NCBI RefSeq assembly: GCF_004851605.1
Contig: NZ_CP031093.1
Coordinates: 186,001-250,000 of the forward strand
Direction of reading: 5' to 3'
Source: Hydrocarboniclastica marina
GTDB lineage: Bacteria > Pseudomonadota > Gammaproteobacteria > Pseudomonadales > Oleiphilaceae
DNA: 64,000 nucleotides
Part shown: positions 8,695 to 17,240 of the stretch, piece after piece
Layout: the number at the start of each line of letters is the position of its first letter
How positions within the stretch are numbered: position 1 is the first letter of the stretch
Translations under genes and position numbers: made by a program
Notes under the pieces: model-generated
Databases searched by the model: none
Told to the model about the DNA's origin: nothing
The model's input: the letters and a program-made list of their open reading frames with translations, nothing else

Positions 8695-10187
8695 GGCGCA
8701 TACTCCCGCGCCGCAAAGTACTCAGCCCAGGCCAGGGGGCTGATCGGCATGGCTGCAAGCAGGCCGGCGAGAATGACGAATAAGGTTGTCACCAGCGGTG
8801 GCAGTAGCAGCCACAGGTTTGTTTCGTAGCGGCCCAGGCGCTTTTCGTCCGGCCAGGGGCCATTCTGGCACCGGAACCAGAGACGGTGCACCAAGGGCAG
8901 AAAATAGGCGCCGTTCAGCAGGCTGCTGAGGATCAACACAGCAATGACCCAGGGCATGCCTGCTTCCAGCGCACCCAGGCCCAGGTACCACTTACTGATG
9001 AACCCGGCCAGCGGGGGCAGGCCAATCATCCCCAGGACACCGACCGTAAAAGCCAGGCTGGTCAGGGGCATGCGGCGCCCAGCGCCGTCCAGTTCTTCAA
9101 TCCTGTGGATGCCCAACGTTTCGGCAAAATTACCGGCGCAGAAGAACAGCGTGACTTTCATAATGCCCTGGTGAAGCAGGTGGACCACTCCGCCTATCGT
9201 CCCCAGCGGGCCCATCAGGCTGACCCCGAGAATGATGTACGAGACCTGGCTGACGGTCGAGAACGCCAGGCGACGCTTGAGATCGCTTTGGCTCAACGCC
9301 CGCAATGACCCGTAAATAATAGTGAAAGCGGCAAGCCAGGCGAGGGGCACCAGCAGGTTGTGAGCACTGGCGAAGCTGACACCGAAAATATCGTAGATAA
9401 CCCGGACAATGCCGAATGCGCCTGCCTTGACGACGGCGACCGCATGCAGGAGCGCGCTGACCGGCGCGGGTGCGACCATAGCCTGGGGCAGCCAGCCGTG
9501 CAGCGGCACGACCGCTGCCTTGACGCCGAGGCCGCCAATCAGAAGTGCAAAGATCCAGAACAGTGCCGGATCCGGCTGGCCCGTAAGTGCGGCGTAATGG
9601 CCGCCGTGAACAAAGTTGAGGTCGCCGGCGATACTGTGGAGCCAGACCACGGCGAACAGCAGTACCATTCCCCCGGTCAACGTGTACGCAAGGTAATTGC
9701 GCCCCGCTCTCAGCGCACTTTCCGTGCCCCGATGAACCACCAGAGGGTAGGTCGAAAGTGTCAGGATTTCATAGAAGAGCAGGAAGGTGAACAAATTCCC
9801 TGCCATGGCGATGCCCAGCGTGCTGGCCACACACAGGCTGAAAAAACCGAAGAATCGGCTGCGATTGGGTGAGTGCTCAAGATAACCGATGGCATAGACG
9901 GTCGTGCAGAGCCAGAGTACGGACGAAAGCCCGGCAAAGATGACCGCCAGGGCATCGGCGCGCAGAACAAAATCCACGTCTGGGGTGATGCTGAAACGGG
10001 TCTCGTAATCGTAGCCCTGGTAAACGCCCCAGAGCATAACGCACACCAGGATGACTTTCAGAATCGCCGCGCCAAGGTTGAGAAAGCCACGGGTGACATG
10101 CCGCTGCTCCGGCAGCAGGAAGATCACCACCCCTGCCGTCACCGACGTTGCCAGAATCATCACCGGCAGCCAGAAACTGAACGTCAT
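8691..10187 (-). CDS. MrpD/NuoN-like proton-translocating subunit (second copy)
   Basis: A 498-residue antiporter-type membrane protein. It keeps the charged residues known to matter in this superfamily: TM5 glutamate (E140 in LLFYEILTLS), TM7 lysine (K223 in GVKAAVVPLHGWLP) and a lysine in AVVKAGAFG. The start at 10187 (MTFSFWLPVM) overlaps the stop of the preceding subunit by four bases and follows an AAGGAGG ribosome site, so the longer 10241 frame is rejected. Together with the gene before it, this makes two full MrpD-type modules side by side. It would sit in the inner membrane as part of a multi-subunit cation/proton antiporter. Confidence 0.88.
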   Translation of the reverse strand: MTFSFWLPVMILATSVTAGVVIFLLPEQRHVTRGFLNLGAAILKVILVCVMLWGVYQGYDYETRFSITPDVDFVLRADALAVIFAGLSSVLWLCTTVYAIGYLEHSPNRSRFFGFFSLCVASTLGIAMAGNLFTFLLFYEILTLSTYPLVVHRGTESALRAGRNYLAYTLTGGMVLLFAVVWLHSIAGDLNFVHGGHYAALTGQPDPALFWIFALLIGGLGVKAAVVPLHGWLPQAMVAPAPVSALLHAVAVVKAGAFGIVRVIYDIFGVSFASAHNLLVPLAWLAAFTIIYGSLRALSQSDLKRRLAFSTVSQVSYIILGVSLMGPLGTIGGVVHLLHQGIMKVTLFFCAGNFAETLGIHRIEELDGAGRRMPLTSLAFTVGVLGMIGLPPLAGFISKWYLGLGALEAGMPWVIAVLILSSLLNGAYFLPLVHRLWFRCQNGPWPDEKRLGRYETNLWLLLPPLVTTLFVILAGLLAAMPISPLAWAEYFAAREYAP

Positions 10188-11653
10188 GGTGAGCCTCCTT
10201 CCGCTACGATAGCGAAAAGCCGTAGCGGCTCGGCGGCCCACAGTCCCAGCAGCACCGAGCCCAGAGAAAGACTCATGGGCACCGCTTCCATCCAGCGCGA
10301 GGGATGATTAAAGACGTCATCCTCGGGGCCTTCCTCGAAAGACTGGCGGAAAACGCGAAAGATATAAGCGGCTGTGGCCAGTCCCCCGAGCAGAATCACC
10401 GCAGCCCATACTGCCTTGCCGCTGGCCAGCGCGCTTTGCAGCAGTAGCCACTTGGCCGTGAAGCCGCCGCTGGGTGGCAGGCCCATGAGTGTGACGCCAG
10501 CCAGCCCAAAACTGAACAGAGAGATCGGTCGAAAGCGGCTGATGCCGGTCAGGCCGGCCACGCTGTCCCGGCCGAGGGACACGACCAGATTGCCCGCAGC
10601 GAGGAACATGCCGGCCTTCGCCAGGCCGTGGGCGAGCACCAGTAGCATAACCCCCTCTTCGGCTTTGCGGGCGGCCTCAACACCGGCGCCTGCAAGTAGC
10701 GGGAAGAGCAGAAAAAAGTAGCCGATCTGGGCGACGGTCGAATAGGCAACGACCAGTTTCAGTTTGTGCTGGCGCAGTGCGGCCCAACTGCCCCAGAAAA
10801 TGGCGATCGCGCCAAGCAGCCCCAGGGCATTGGCGGAAAGCGTTGCTGGCAGCGCATCGCCCAGGTCAAGCCAGAGCCGGGCCAGGGTGTAAAAGGACGC
10901 CTTGATGACCAGTGCCGACAGCAAGGCACTGACAGGCGGCAGGGCACCGCCATGAGCCGGCGGCAACCAGCCGTGTAGAGGGAAAAGCGCGGTCTTGAAC
11001 ACCAGCCCAACAGTCATGAGGCCAAGCGCCACTGCAGTCGTAAGCCCAGGTGCAACCTGCTCGGCCAGTTCAGGCAATACCAGTGTGCCGTAGCCGCCGT
11101 AGAGCAGCGCCACGCCCAGCAGGTACATCAGGGAGCCGGCAAGGGCTGCCAGCAGATACCGCAATGCGGCAGACAGTGCCTGCGGTTCGCCGGTTATCGC
11201 CACCAGCCCTACGGCGCAAAGCCCGACCAACTCCAGGCTGACATAGAGATTAAAGACATCTGCTGAAAGCCAGACGCTGTTGAGGCCTGCCCAGAGAAAC
11301 CAGTACAGGGGCCAGAAATAGCGCTGGAATGCATATCGATCGCGCAGATAAAGATGTGCATGAAGCGCGCAGGTCGATGCGATAACGGCGGTCAGAACGA
11401 GAAAACACAGCGCCAGCCCATCCAGATGCAGGGCGATGCCAAGGGGTAGGGGCCAGCCCCCCGGGACATACAGTATTCCGCCGTAGGTGCGCACCTGCCA
11501 CCAGAGCAGGATAGTGACGGAAAGCTGAAGTATAGCGCCGACAGCCGTCAGTCCGATCCTGGCGCGACCGGGCCAGAGCAGGCTGAGTACCATCCAAAAC
11601 AAGGGGATGACGACAGCGGCGGCAAGCAGAGGGGCCGTCCATATGGCTGCCAT
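10184..11653 (-). CDS. mrpD: Mrp antiporter subunit D
   Basis: A 489-residue polytopic subunit with the proton_antipo_M core. TM5 glutamate E141 (VSLELVGL), TM7 lysine K220 (VGLVFKTALFPLHGWLP) and a later lysine in ALVIKASF are all present, so the channel looks functional. In characterised Mrp complexes subunit D carries one of the two ion paths that exchange sodium (or potassium) for protons. It overlaps subunit C by one base and the second D-like gene by four, so translation is coupled along the operon. The C-terminal tail after the last helices is short and cytoplasmic. Confidence 0.9.
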   Translation of the reverse strand: MAAIWTAPLLAAAVVIPLFWMVLSLLWPGRARIGLTAVGAILQLSVTILLWWQVRTYGGILYVPGGWPLPLGIALHLDGLALCFLVLTAVIASTCALHAHLYLRDRYAFQRYFWPLYWFLWAGLNSVWLSADVFNLYVSLELVGLCAVGLVAITGEPQALSAALRYLLAALAGSLMYLLGVALLYGGYGTLVLPELAEQVAPGLTTAVALGLMTVGLVFKTALFPLHGWLPPAHGGALPPVSALLSALVIKASFYTLARLWLDLGDALPATLSANALGLLGAIAIFWGSWAALRQHKLKLVVAYSTVAQIGYFFLLFPLLAGAGVEAARKAEEGVMLLVLAHGLAKAGMFLAAGNLVVSLGRDSVAGLTGISRFRPISLFSFGLAGVTLMGLPPSGGFTAKWLLLQSALASGKAVWAAVILLGGLATAAYIFRVFRQSFEEGPEDDVFNHPSRWMEAVPMSLSLGSVLLGLWAAEPLRLFAIVAEGGSP

Positions 11654-11973
11654 CAGGATGGTTCCTGATCGTTGGTCTGGCGCTCTGTCTCCAGGGTGGC
11701 GGAACCCGTCGCCTGGAACCAGCGGCGCAGGAGTACCAGCGCCAGCGCGGTGGAACCGAAGGCGACAACAATGCCGGTGAGCACCAGCGCTTGTGGTACG
11801 GGGTCCGCCTGGCCGTCGGTTTGGCCTAATCCGACCAGTATCAGAAAGGTGCCGCTGGCCATGACATTGAACGCCAGCAGCTTGCGCAGGAGGTGCGCCA
11901 CCGTGGCAAAAGTGTACAGACCCAGTGCAACCAGGACGGTCCCGCCGAGGGCGTAAAGTAGCGCGGCGTTCAT
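11653..11973 (-). CDS. mrpC: Mrp antiporter subunit C
   Basis: A 106-residue protein with three helices, homologous to NuoK and MrpC. The motif LLAFNVMASGTFLILV in the second helix and the segment VLTGIVVAFGSTALALVLL in the third are typical, including the family's usual DPVPQALVLTGIV run before helix three. It packs between the larger antiporter subunits in known Mrp structures. It overlaps subunit B (ATGA, 11970-11973) and subunit D. Length is normal for the family (100-115 residues). Confidence 0.92.
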   Translation of the reverse strand: MNAALLYALGGTVLVALGLYTFATVAHLLRKLLAFNVMASGTFLILVGLGQTDGQADPVPQALVLTGIVVAFGSTALALVLLRRWFQATGSATLETERQTNDQEPS

Positions 11974-12944
11974 CGTCCGGCGCTGCCGTTGTTGGCAGTA
12001 GGCGGCGCTGCGCTGAACAGGCTCAGCAGCGTGATCCCGATCGAAAGAGCCAGAAGCGCCTCCACTGCCATGATGGTGGCGCCGGCGGATTCGGGTCGGT
12101 AGCTGAACAGCGGCAGGCCCAGTAAAGGGCCGCTCAGACCGGCCAGCAGGAAGGCCAGAAAGCCTGTGGACAACGCAATCCGGAGCCCAGGGCCGGGGCC
12201 CTCCAACGGTAGGCCGAACCCCGAAAGCCGCAGCAGTACACCGCTGGCGGCGAGCACCGCGCCGGCCTGAAACGCGCCCCCAGGCTGCTTGCTACCGGCC
12301 CAGAAAATGTAGGTGGCGACCATGAGCATGACCGGCACCAGCCACACCACTAGTGCATTCAGAACCGGGTCGGACAGTTGATGCAGCGGCGGTGGCGATG
12401 CATGGGCGTCGGGCTTGAGCGCGAGGCCGATAAACGCGGTGACGGCCAGCACGGAGATTTCCAGAAAGGTGTCGTAGCCTCGGAAGTTCAACAGCACGGC
12501 TGTGACCTCGTGGCTCACTCCGCTCAGGCCCATGGCGTTCTCCAGGGCATTCGCCAGCCGGGGTGAGGGTTCCGTGGAATGCCACAGCGCCGTAATCAGA
12601 AGTGCCATGAAGCCAAAGCAGAGCCCGCCAGCAGCCACCGGAAGCGCGCGCTCCGGGGCGCGTTCAGGGTCGCGCATCTGGCTGACCGCATCCAGCAGCA
12701 ACGCCCCGGCAAGCCCTGCGCCGATGGCGGCTTCTGCAAGGGCAAGGTCGGGTGCATGCAGGCGTACCCAGACCACGGACAGCAGCAGGCCGAAAGCTAT
12801 AAACACCACAACTGCACGGAATAGATCGCGCGAATGCAACGCGGCTGCAGCGGTAACCACCAGCGCGAGCGTGAGCAGGGCGTCGAGCCACAGGGACAGG
12901 TCCAGCCAGGACGACAGATCAAGCCATTGCGTCAGGTTAGGCAT
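11970..12944 (-). CDS. mrpB: Fused DUF4040 (MbhD/E-like) and MrpB subunit
   Basis: A 324-residue membrane protein that joins modules often encoded separately. Residues about 20-90 match DUF4040, the C-terminal MrpA or MbhD module, with the acidic motif APDLALAEAAIG at 64-75. Residues about 105-175 resemble MbhE (VTAVLLNFRGYDTFLEISVLAVTAFIG). Residues about 195-320 are MrpB proper (WAGSKQPGGAFQAGAVLA). In classical operons the first two modules are the tail of the very long MrpA, so here MrpA is split and its tail is fused to B. The start at 12944 overlaps the stop of subunit G by one base. The N-terminus carries three short WLD repeats of unknown meaning. Confidence 0.88.
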   Translation of the reverse strand: MPNLTQWLDLSSWLDLSLWLDALLTLALVVTAAAALHSRDLFRAVVVFIAFGLLLSVVWVRLHAPDLALAEAAIGAGLAGALLLDAVSQMRDPERAPERALPVAAGGLCFGFMALLITALWHSTEPSPRLANALENAMGLSGVSHEVTAVLLNFRGYDTFLEISVLAVTAFIGLALKPDAHASPPPLHQLSDPVLNALVVWLVPVMLMVATYIFWAGSKQPGGAFQAGAVLAASGVLLRLSGFGLPLEGPGPGLRIALSTGFLAFLLAGLSGPLLGLPLFSYRPESAGATIMAVEALLALSIGITLLSLFSAAPPTANNGSAGR

Positions 12945-13270
12945 CAGCGTTCGCCCCGGCCTTCGGCGGCCTCGGCTTGCCGGTCCGGACCAGCCCGCAG
13001 GTAACTGGCGTTGGCCACAAGGTAGGCAACCGTCGTGCTGGCACCGAGGGTCAGCAGCCAGATCAGCACAAGTTTGAGCCCAACCGCGACACCGGATACG
13101 CCGGGCATCAGCCCGAGAATGATCAGGCCCAGGCCGAGATTGTCCACTTTGGTGAGCGCGTGTAACCGGGTGAAGGTATCGGGCAGCCGCAGCAGACCGA
13201 CCGTTCCAACAATAAAAAAGACGGTGCCCGCCAGTAGCAGCATGATCTGTAACAGGACTATCCAGCTCAT
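12944..13270 (-). CDS. mrpG: Mrp antiporter subunit G
   Basis: A 108-residue protein with three hydrophobic helices. The segment GTVGLLRLPDTFTRLHALTKVDNLGLGLI (residues about 22-50) is the MrpG/MbhC signature. The start is taken at 13270, overlapping the stop of subunit F by four bases; a much longer frame reaching 13702 is a shadow running through subunits E and F. Subunits E, F and G form the small-subunit end of Mrp complexes and are needed for assembly. The C-terminal tail after residue 93 is acidic and arginine rich. Confidence 0.92.
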   Translation of the reverse strand: MSWIVLLQIMLLLAGTVFFIVGTVGLLRLPDTFTRLHALTKVDNLGLGLIILGLMPGVSGVAVGLKLVLIWLLTLGASTTVAYLVANASYLRAGPDRQAEAAEGRGER

Positions 13271-13599
13271 AACGGATCGCCCTTCCGGGCCGGTGCCTGA
13301 TCTTCGGCTTGCAGCACTGATTCGGGGGCAGAGTGCGAACGTCGGAACCGGGCGACAAACGCTACGGTCGACATCACCGCCAGCAAAGCCAGGACCAACG
13401 CGACATCGCGCAGGGCGGGCATTTGCTGAAGCTCGCTCAGCACCAGCAACACCGCAACGCCGGTTGTGCCGAACAGCTGTGTGGCGAGCATCCGGTCGCC
13501 GAGGTCCGGCCCCCGCCATATGCGGTACAGCCCAAACATGACGGTTGCAACAAGAACGAGCCCTACCAGGGCGAGGGTCCACTGCAGCCCGGCGTTCAT
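13267..13599 (-). CDS. mrpF: Mrp antiporter subunit F
   Basis: A 110-residue protein with three helices. The conserved stretch FGLYRIWRGPDLGDRMLATQLFGTTGVAVLLV (residues about 22-54) is diagnostic for MrpF/MnhF, as is the later ALRDVALVLALL. The start at 13599 overlaps subunit E by ATGA and the stop overlaps subunit G, so it sits in a fully coupled operon. The tail after residue 85 is charged and probably cytoplasmic. A role in sodium or bile-salt resistance is known for relatives but not shown here. Confidence 0.92.
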   Translation of the reverse strand: MNAGLQWTLALVGLVLVATVMFGLYRIWRGPDLGDRMLATQLFGTTGVAVLLVLSELQQMPALRDVALVLALLAVMSTVAFVARFRRSHSAPESVLQAEDQAPARKGDPL

Positions 13600-14108
13600 G
13601 ACTGACTCCGCTGGGGTAGCCAAAAGATAGGGCCGATACGCGCTTCCATCGCCCGGACGTGTTCGTCGATGGCGTCGTCGCGGTTGAGGCAGTGTAGGAC
13701 AAGTTCGTCCTCTTCGATTGCCACGCTTAACGTGCCCGGTACCAGGCTCAGCGCCTGGACCAGTAGCCAGCGTGATCGGTCGGCGGGTAACGCTAGCGGT
13801 ACACGGACGAATGTCGGCGTTATGGGCAGGGCGGGGTGCAGGATCCTGCGGCCGACATCGAAACCGGCCAGCAACGAACGCGCGAGAAAATAACCAATGA
13901 ACAGAACGAGTTTCCAGGGGTTGATCTGGCGTGACCTTGGGGGTGCCAGATACAGGCTGAAACATACTGCGATGGCGACCGCTATCAGCCCGACAACCAC
14001 TGCCGCCAGCTGGCCTTCGCTGATTATCCACCAGGCGGCGCCCGCAAGGAGCGCGCGTACCGTGATGGCTCGAAGCCAAATCACTCCACTGTCTTCAGTC
14101 AGCCACAT
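13596..14108 (-). CDS. mrpE: Mrp antiporter subunit E, first gene of the operon
   Basis: A 170-residue subunit with an N-terminal pair of helices (about 14-50), the conserved INPWKLVLFIGYFLARSLLAGFDVGRRIL block (about 70-98) and a C-terminal cytoplasmic domain containing LVPGTLSVAIEEDELVLHCL, all typical of MrpE/MbhA. AGGGA precedes the ATG by about ten bases. It is the promoter-proximal gene, with a plausible promoter at 14136-14164. Leading with E-F-G rather than A-B is the order of archaeal MBH-type membrane arms and some bacterial group II or III Mrp operons. Confidence 0.92.
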   Translation of the reverse strand: MWLTEDSGVIWLRAITVRALLAGAAWWIISEGQLAAVVVGLIAVAIAVCFSLYLAPPRSRQINPWKLVLFIGYFLARSLLAGFDVGRRILHPALPITPTFVRVPLALPADRSRWLLVQALSLVPGTLSVAIEEDELVLHCLNRDDAIDEHVRAMEARIGPIFWLPQRSQS

Positions 14109-14135
14109 CGGTCTTTTTCCCTGCCGGATGATGCT

Positions 14136-14164
14136 ACATTACCCGAATGGGGCGGCAGACTTAA
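14136..14164 (-). promoter_or_regulatory. Candidate sigma-70 promoter of the Mrp-type operon
   Basis: Read on the minus strand, TTAAGT (14164-14159) and TAATGT (14141-14136) are separated by exactly 17 bases. Transcription would start about 20 bases before the subunit E start codon. Both hexamers are imperfect matches and no activator site is recognised. Confidence 0.35.
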
Positions 14165-14299
14165 ACACCCCGACCCTTGCGGGCCGAACAGCCCGACCAA
14201 TTTAATTCAAACGTAATCAAGCCATTGCATGGGTAGAGGTCGGTTCGAGCAACGCCGGTTGACCTGCAACCGCTTTGGCTGTGTCAGAGGTTTTGGCCT

Positions 14300-15385
14300 A
14301 TGTTGTTCTGGATCCTGGCCGGTTGTACCGTCCTGATTGCGTTGTCGACACTGGCATCCATTCTCACCCACGAAGGCTGGTGGGTACGCGTACACGATTT
14401 TCCCCGGCTGCAGCTGGCCGCCATTTCGGCGCTCATCGCCCTGCTTGCGATCGGTCTGCTCGACAGAACTTCGGTGCCGACCTGGGTGCTCGTGATCGCC
14501 AATGCTCTATGCATGCTCTACCAGGGCTGGTGGATTCTGCCGTACACCCGCCTGGTACCTACCGAAGTACACCGCGCCGCGCCAGGCTCGCGGGACAATG
14601 CGATACGGGTGCTCAATACCAACGTGCTGACCCCCAATCGCCGGGCCCGGCAGCTATTGGACATCATCCAGGACAACAACCCCGACATCGTTGTCGCCCT
14701 GGAGACCGACCGCTGGTGGCAGACCCAGCTCGACGCCCTGGATGCGGACTATCCCTACAGTCTCAAGTGCCCGCTCGACAATCTCTACGGCATGCTGGTC
14801 TATTCACGCCTGCCTTTTACGGATCAGAAAATACAGTATCTGGTGGAGGATCAGGTGCCGTCGGCCCATGCCCTGGTAACATTGCCATCCGGTGCCCAGG
14901 TACAGTTTCATGCGCTGCACCCCGCGCCGCCGAGTCCCACCGAAAACGAGGCATCCACCGAGCGTGACGCGGAGCTGGTCATAGTGGGCCGCGCAGCAGC
15001 TGAAGCCCGCTACCCGACCATAATCAGCGGTGACCTTAATGACGTCGCCTGGTCCGCCACGACCCGACTGTTCAGGAAAGTCAGCGGTTTACTGGACCCG
15101 CGTGTGGGTCGGGGCATGTTCAACACGTTTCACGCCAGCTATCCATTTATTCGCTGGCCGCTGGATCACCTGTTCCACAGCGACCACTTTACGCTGGTGC
15201 AGATGAAGCGCCTGCCGTTCTTTGGCTCTGATCATTTTCCCATCCTGGTGGAGCTGGCGCTTCAGCCACAGTACGGTAAAGACCAGCCACAGCCAGAAAC
15301 AGATCAGGATGATCGCCGCTGGGCCAGCGAGAAGGCGGCAGAGGAAGAGGTCGCTAAAACCGACGTTCATCGGCCCGGCGAATAG
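14300..15385 (+). CDS. Membrane-anchored endonuclease/exonuclease/phosphatase-family protein
   Basis: A 361-residue protein with three N-terminal helices (about 2-20, 37-54 and 57-75) followed by an EEP (DNase I-like) domain. Catalytic-site motifs are visible: the metal-binding glutamate in VVALETD (about 133), SGDLND (about 236), PLDHLF (about 281) and the terminal GSDHFP (about 302). The domain therefore looks intact and would face the periplasm if the helices insert in the usual way. EEP proteins of this layout are common and mostly uncharacterised; substrates range from nucleic acids to phosphoinositides. AGAGG lies about ten bases before the ATG. The last 45 residues are charged and low in complexity. 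Confidence 0.87.
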   Translation: MLFWILAGCTVLIALSTLASILTHEGWWVRVHDFPRLQLAAISALIALLAIGLLDRTSVPTWVLVIANALCMLYQGWWILPYTRLVPTEVHRAAPGSRDNAIRVLNTNVLTPNRRARQLLDIIQDNNPDIVVALETDRWWQTQLDALDADYPYSLKCPLDNLYGMLVYSRLPFTDQKIQYLVEDQVPSAHALVTLPSGAQVQFHALHPAPPSPTENEASTERDAELVIVGRAAAEARYPTIISGDLNDVAWSATTRLFRKVSGLLDPRVGRGMFNTFHASYPFIRWPLDHLFHSDHFTLVQMKRLPFFGSDHFPILVELALQPQYGKDQPQPETDQDDRRWASEKAAEEEVAKTDVHRPGE

Positions 15386-15558
15386 GGACGTTAATAATTT
15401 TGATAACGATTCCCGACTGACTAACTTGTGTTAAAAAGTCGCGATCACCTTTACGGGAGCCCGGCTGACTACTATAAAAATAGGTGATGTTGCAAATTTC
15501 CTGTTCGTTCACGGGTCGCAGCAGACTGTCTTTATAGTTGTCTTACAGGCTTTCACGT

Positions 15559-17193
15559 ATGCATTGGTTCAGTAATCTCTCCTTCAGGCAGAAGCTCCTG
15601 CTCCCCTTGGGCACCGTCATCCTGGTAACCCTGGTGGTAAGCTGGCTCAACGTTTCCTCCATCAGCGCGATGAATACGTCGGCCCATCGGATGACAAAAG
15701 TCTTCCTGCCTGCGGTTGAGCTGGTGCTGGAGGCTGACCGGGACCTTCATCAAGCCCTCATTGCCGAACGCGCGTTGCTTGAGAGTCAGCCTGGGACAGA
15801 GGAATTTCGTAAATACGAAGCCAGCCGTCGTGAAAACATTGGCCAGGTCGAGAAACGCATGGCCCAGGTTGATGGGCTGGCAGACATGGCCGAGGTCGAA
15901 TCACTGCTCGCCGATTTTGGCAGCCAGTTCAATCGCTGGAAAATGCTTACTGATACCGTGTCCGAAGCTGCTGCTGACGATAGGCAAGCAGGGCTCCAGC
16001 TGAGTTTCGGCGACGCTGAGGCGGGCTTCGACCTCGCTCGTGGCACCATGGATCAGCTGACCCAGCTGCTGCATGCAGAGGCCGAGAGAGAAGGCCGAGT
16101 AGTCAACACGCAGGGCGATTTTGTAGTGACCAGCCAAGCGGTTGGCAGCGCCATTATCCTGGGCCTGCTGATGCTCGTGGCCATCGTTTTACCGCCTCTC
16201 GTGACCCGTGTTGTCAAAGCCATTCGTGACCGCGTGGAGGACATTTCCCGGGGTGATGGCGACCTGACCCAGCGTATCAACCTGAACTCCCGCGACGAGC
16301 TTGGACAATTGGCAGCCAGCTTCGACCGTTTCATGGAAAAACTGCAGAAAATCATCGGTGATGTGGCCGGGTATACCCGCGAGGTTTCGGCTGCAGCCCA
16401 GGAGCTCTCGGTGATATCTGACGACAATAATCGTCTGGTGACTCAACAGCACAGCTCGGTCGACATGGTGGTGACGGCAGCCAATGAGATGTCGTCGGCC
16501 ATTCAGGATGTTGCCCGCAGTACCGCCGAGGCGGCCAGCGAATCCAGGGATGCAGACAAGCATAGTCAGTCAGGCAAACGCCAGATCCAGCAGACCATTG
16601 GTGCGATGACCGGTCTGCGCGAAAGTGTTGAGGACGCCAGCGAAGTTATCACGAAGCTGGCCACGGACGCGCGCCAGATTGCCTCGGTATTGAGCATCAT
16701 CCAGGGTATTGCCGAGCAGACTAACCTGCTGGCATTGAACGCGGCCATTGAGGCGGCCCGGGCTGGCGAGCAGGGCCGTGGCTTTGCTGTGGTTGCCGAT
16801 GAGGTACGCACGCTTGCCAGCCGCACCCAGCAGTCGACCCGTGACATCGAACAGACGATTGAGCGGCTGCAGTCGGGCGTAGAAGGCGCTGTAGCGGCGA
16901 TGCAGGCGGGTTCCGTCAAGGCGGACACGACGCTCTCGGAGGCCCGTCAAGCCGAGGAGTTACTGACAGCTATCGCCGTCTCAGTACAGCGCATCAATGA
17001 CATGAGCCTGCAGATCGCGAGCGCCGCGGAGCAACAGAGCACGGTGACTGAAGATATCAGCGAAAACATGGTATCGATTGGCGACCAGTCCCGCCAGATC
17101 GCCACCTCAGCCGAGCAGACCTCAGGCGCCAGCGCCGAGCTGGCCCGTCTTGCGACGCAGTTGCAGGACACTGTTGGCCAGTTCAAGGTCTGA
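15559..17193 (+). CDS. Methyl-accepting chemotaxis protein
   Basis: A 544-residue chemoreceptor. TM1 (about 13-34) and TM2 (about 195-217) flank a periplasmic helical domain of the four-helix-bundle type; a HAMP domain follows (RVVKAIRDRVEDISRGDGDLTQRI), then a cytoplasmic signalling domain with the highly conserved hairpin tip EQTNLLALNAAIEAARAGEQ and GRGFAVVADEVR. The C-terminus (TVGQFKV) has no CheR-binding pentapeptide of the NWETF type. The open frame extends upstream to a TTG at 15538, but the ATG at 15559 gives a normal short basic N-terminus. It stands alone without che genes, as most chemoreceptors do in this group. The ligand cannot be predicted. Confidence 0.93.
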   Translation: MHWFSNLSFRQKLLLPLGTVILVTLVVSWLNVSSISAMNTSAHRMTKVFLPAVELVLEADRDLHQALIAERALLESQPGTEEFRKYEASRRENIGQVEKRMAQVDGLADMAEVESLLADFGSQFNRWKMLTDTVSEAAADDRQAGLQLSFGDAEAGFDLARGTMDQLTQLLHAEAEREGRVVNTQGDFVVTSQAVGSAIILGLLMLVAIVLPPLVTRVVKAIRDRVEDISRGDGDLTQRINLNSRDELGQLAASFDRFMEKLQKIIGDVAGYTREVSAAAQELSVISDDNNRLVTQQHSSVDMVVTAANEMSSAIQDVARSTAEAASESRDADKHSQSGKRQIQQTIGAMTGLRESVEDASEVITKLATDARQIASVLSIIQGIAEQTNLLALNAAIEAARAGEQGRGFAVVADEVRTLASRTQQSTRDIEQTIERLQSGVEGAVAAMQAGSVKADTTLSEARQAEELLTAIAVSVQRINDMSLQIASAAEQQSTVTEDISENMVSIGDQSRQIATSAEQTSGASAELARLATQLQDTVGQFKV

Positions 17194-17198
17194 CCCCG

Positions 17199-17228
17199 CC
17201 GCCGTTCCGGCTCTTGCCGGAACGGCGG
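17199..17228. terminator. Hairpin between convergent MCP and RND genes
   Basis: A perfect 13-base-pair GC-rich stem with a TCTT loop lies six bases after the chemoreceptor stop and about a dozen bases from the convergent pump gene's stop. There is no T-run on either side, so it may act in both directions as a weak terminator or as an mRNA-end stabiliser. Confidence 0.6.
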
Positions 17229-17240
17229 TCATGCCCTTCC

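Noticed and set aside
13267-14079. A 270-codon minus frame spanning Mrp subunits E and F
   Set aside because: The upstream part is subunit E read in another frame; only the last 110 codons (13267-13599) are subunit F.
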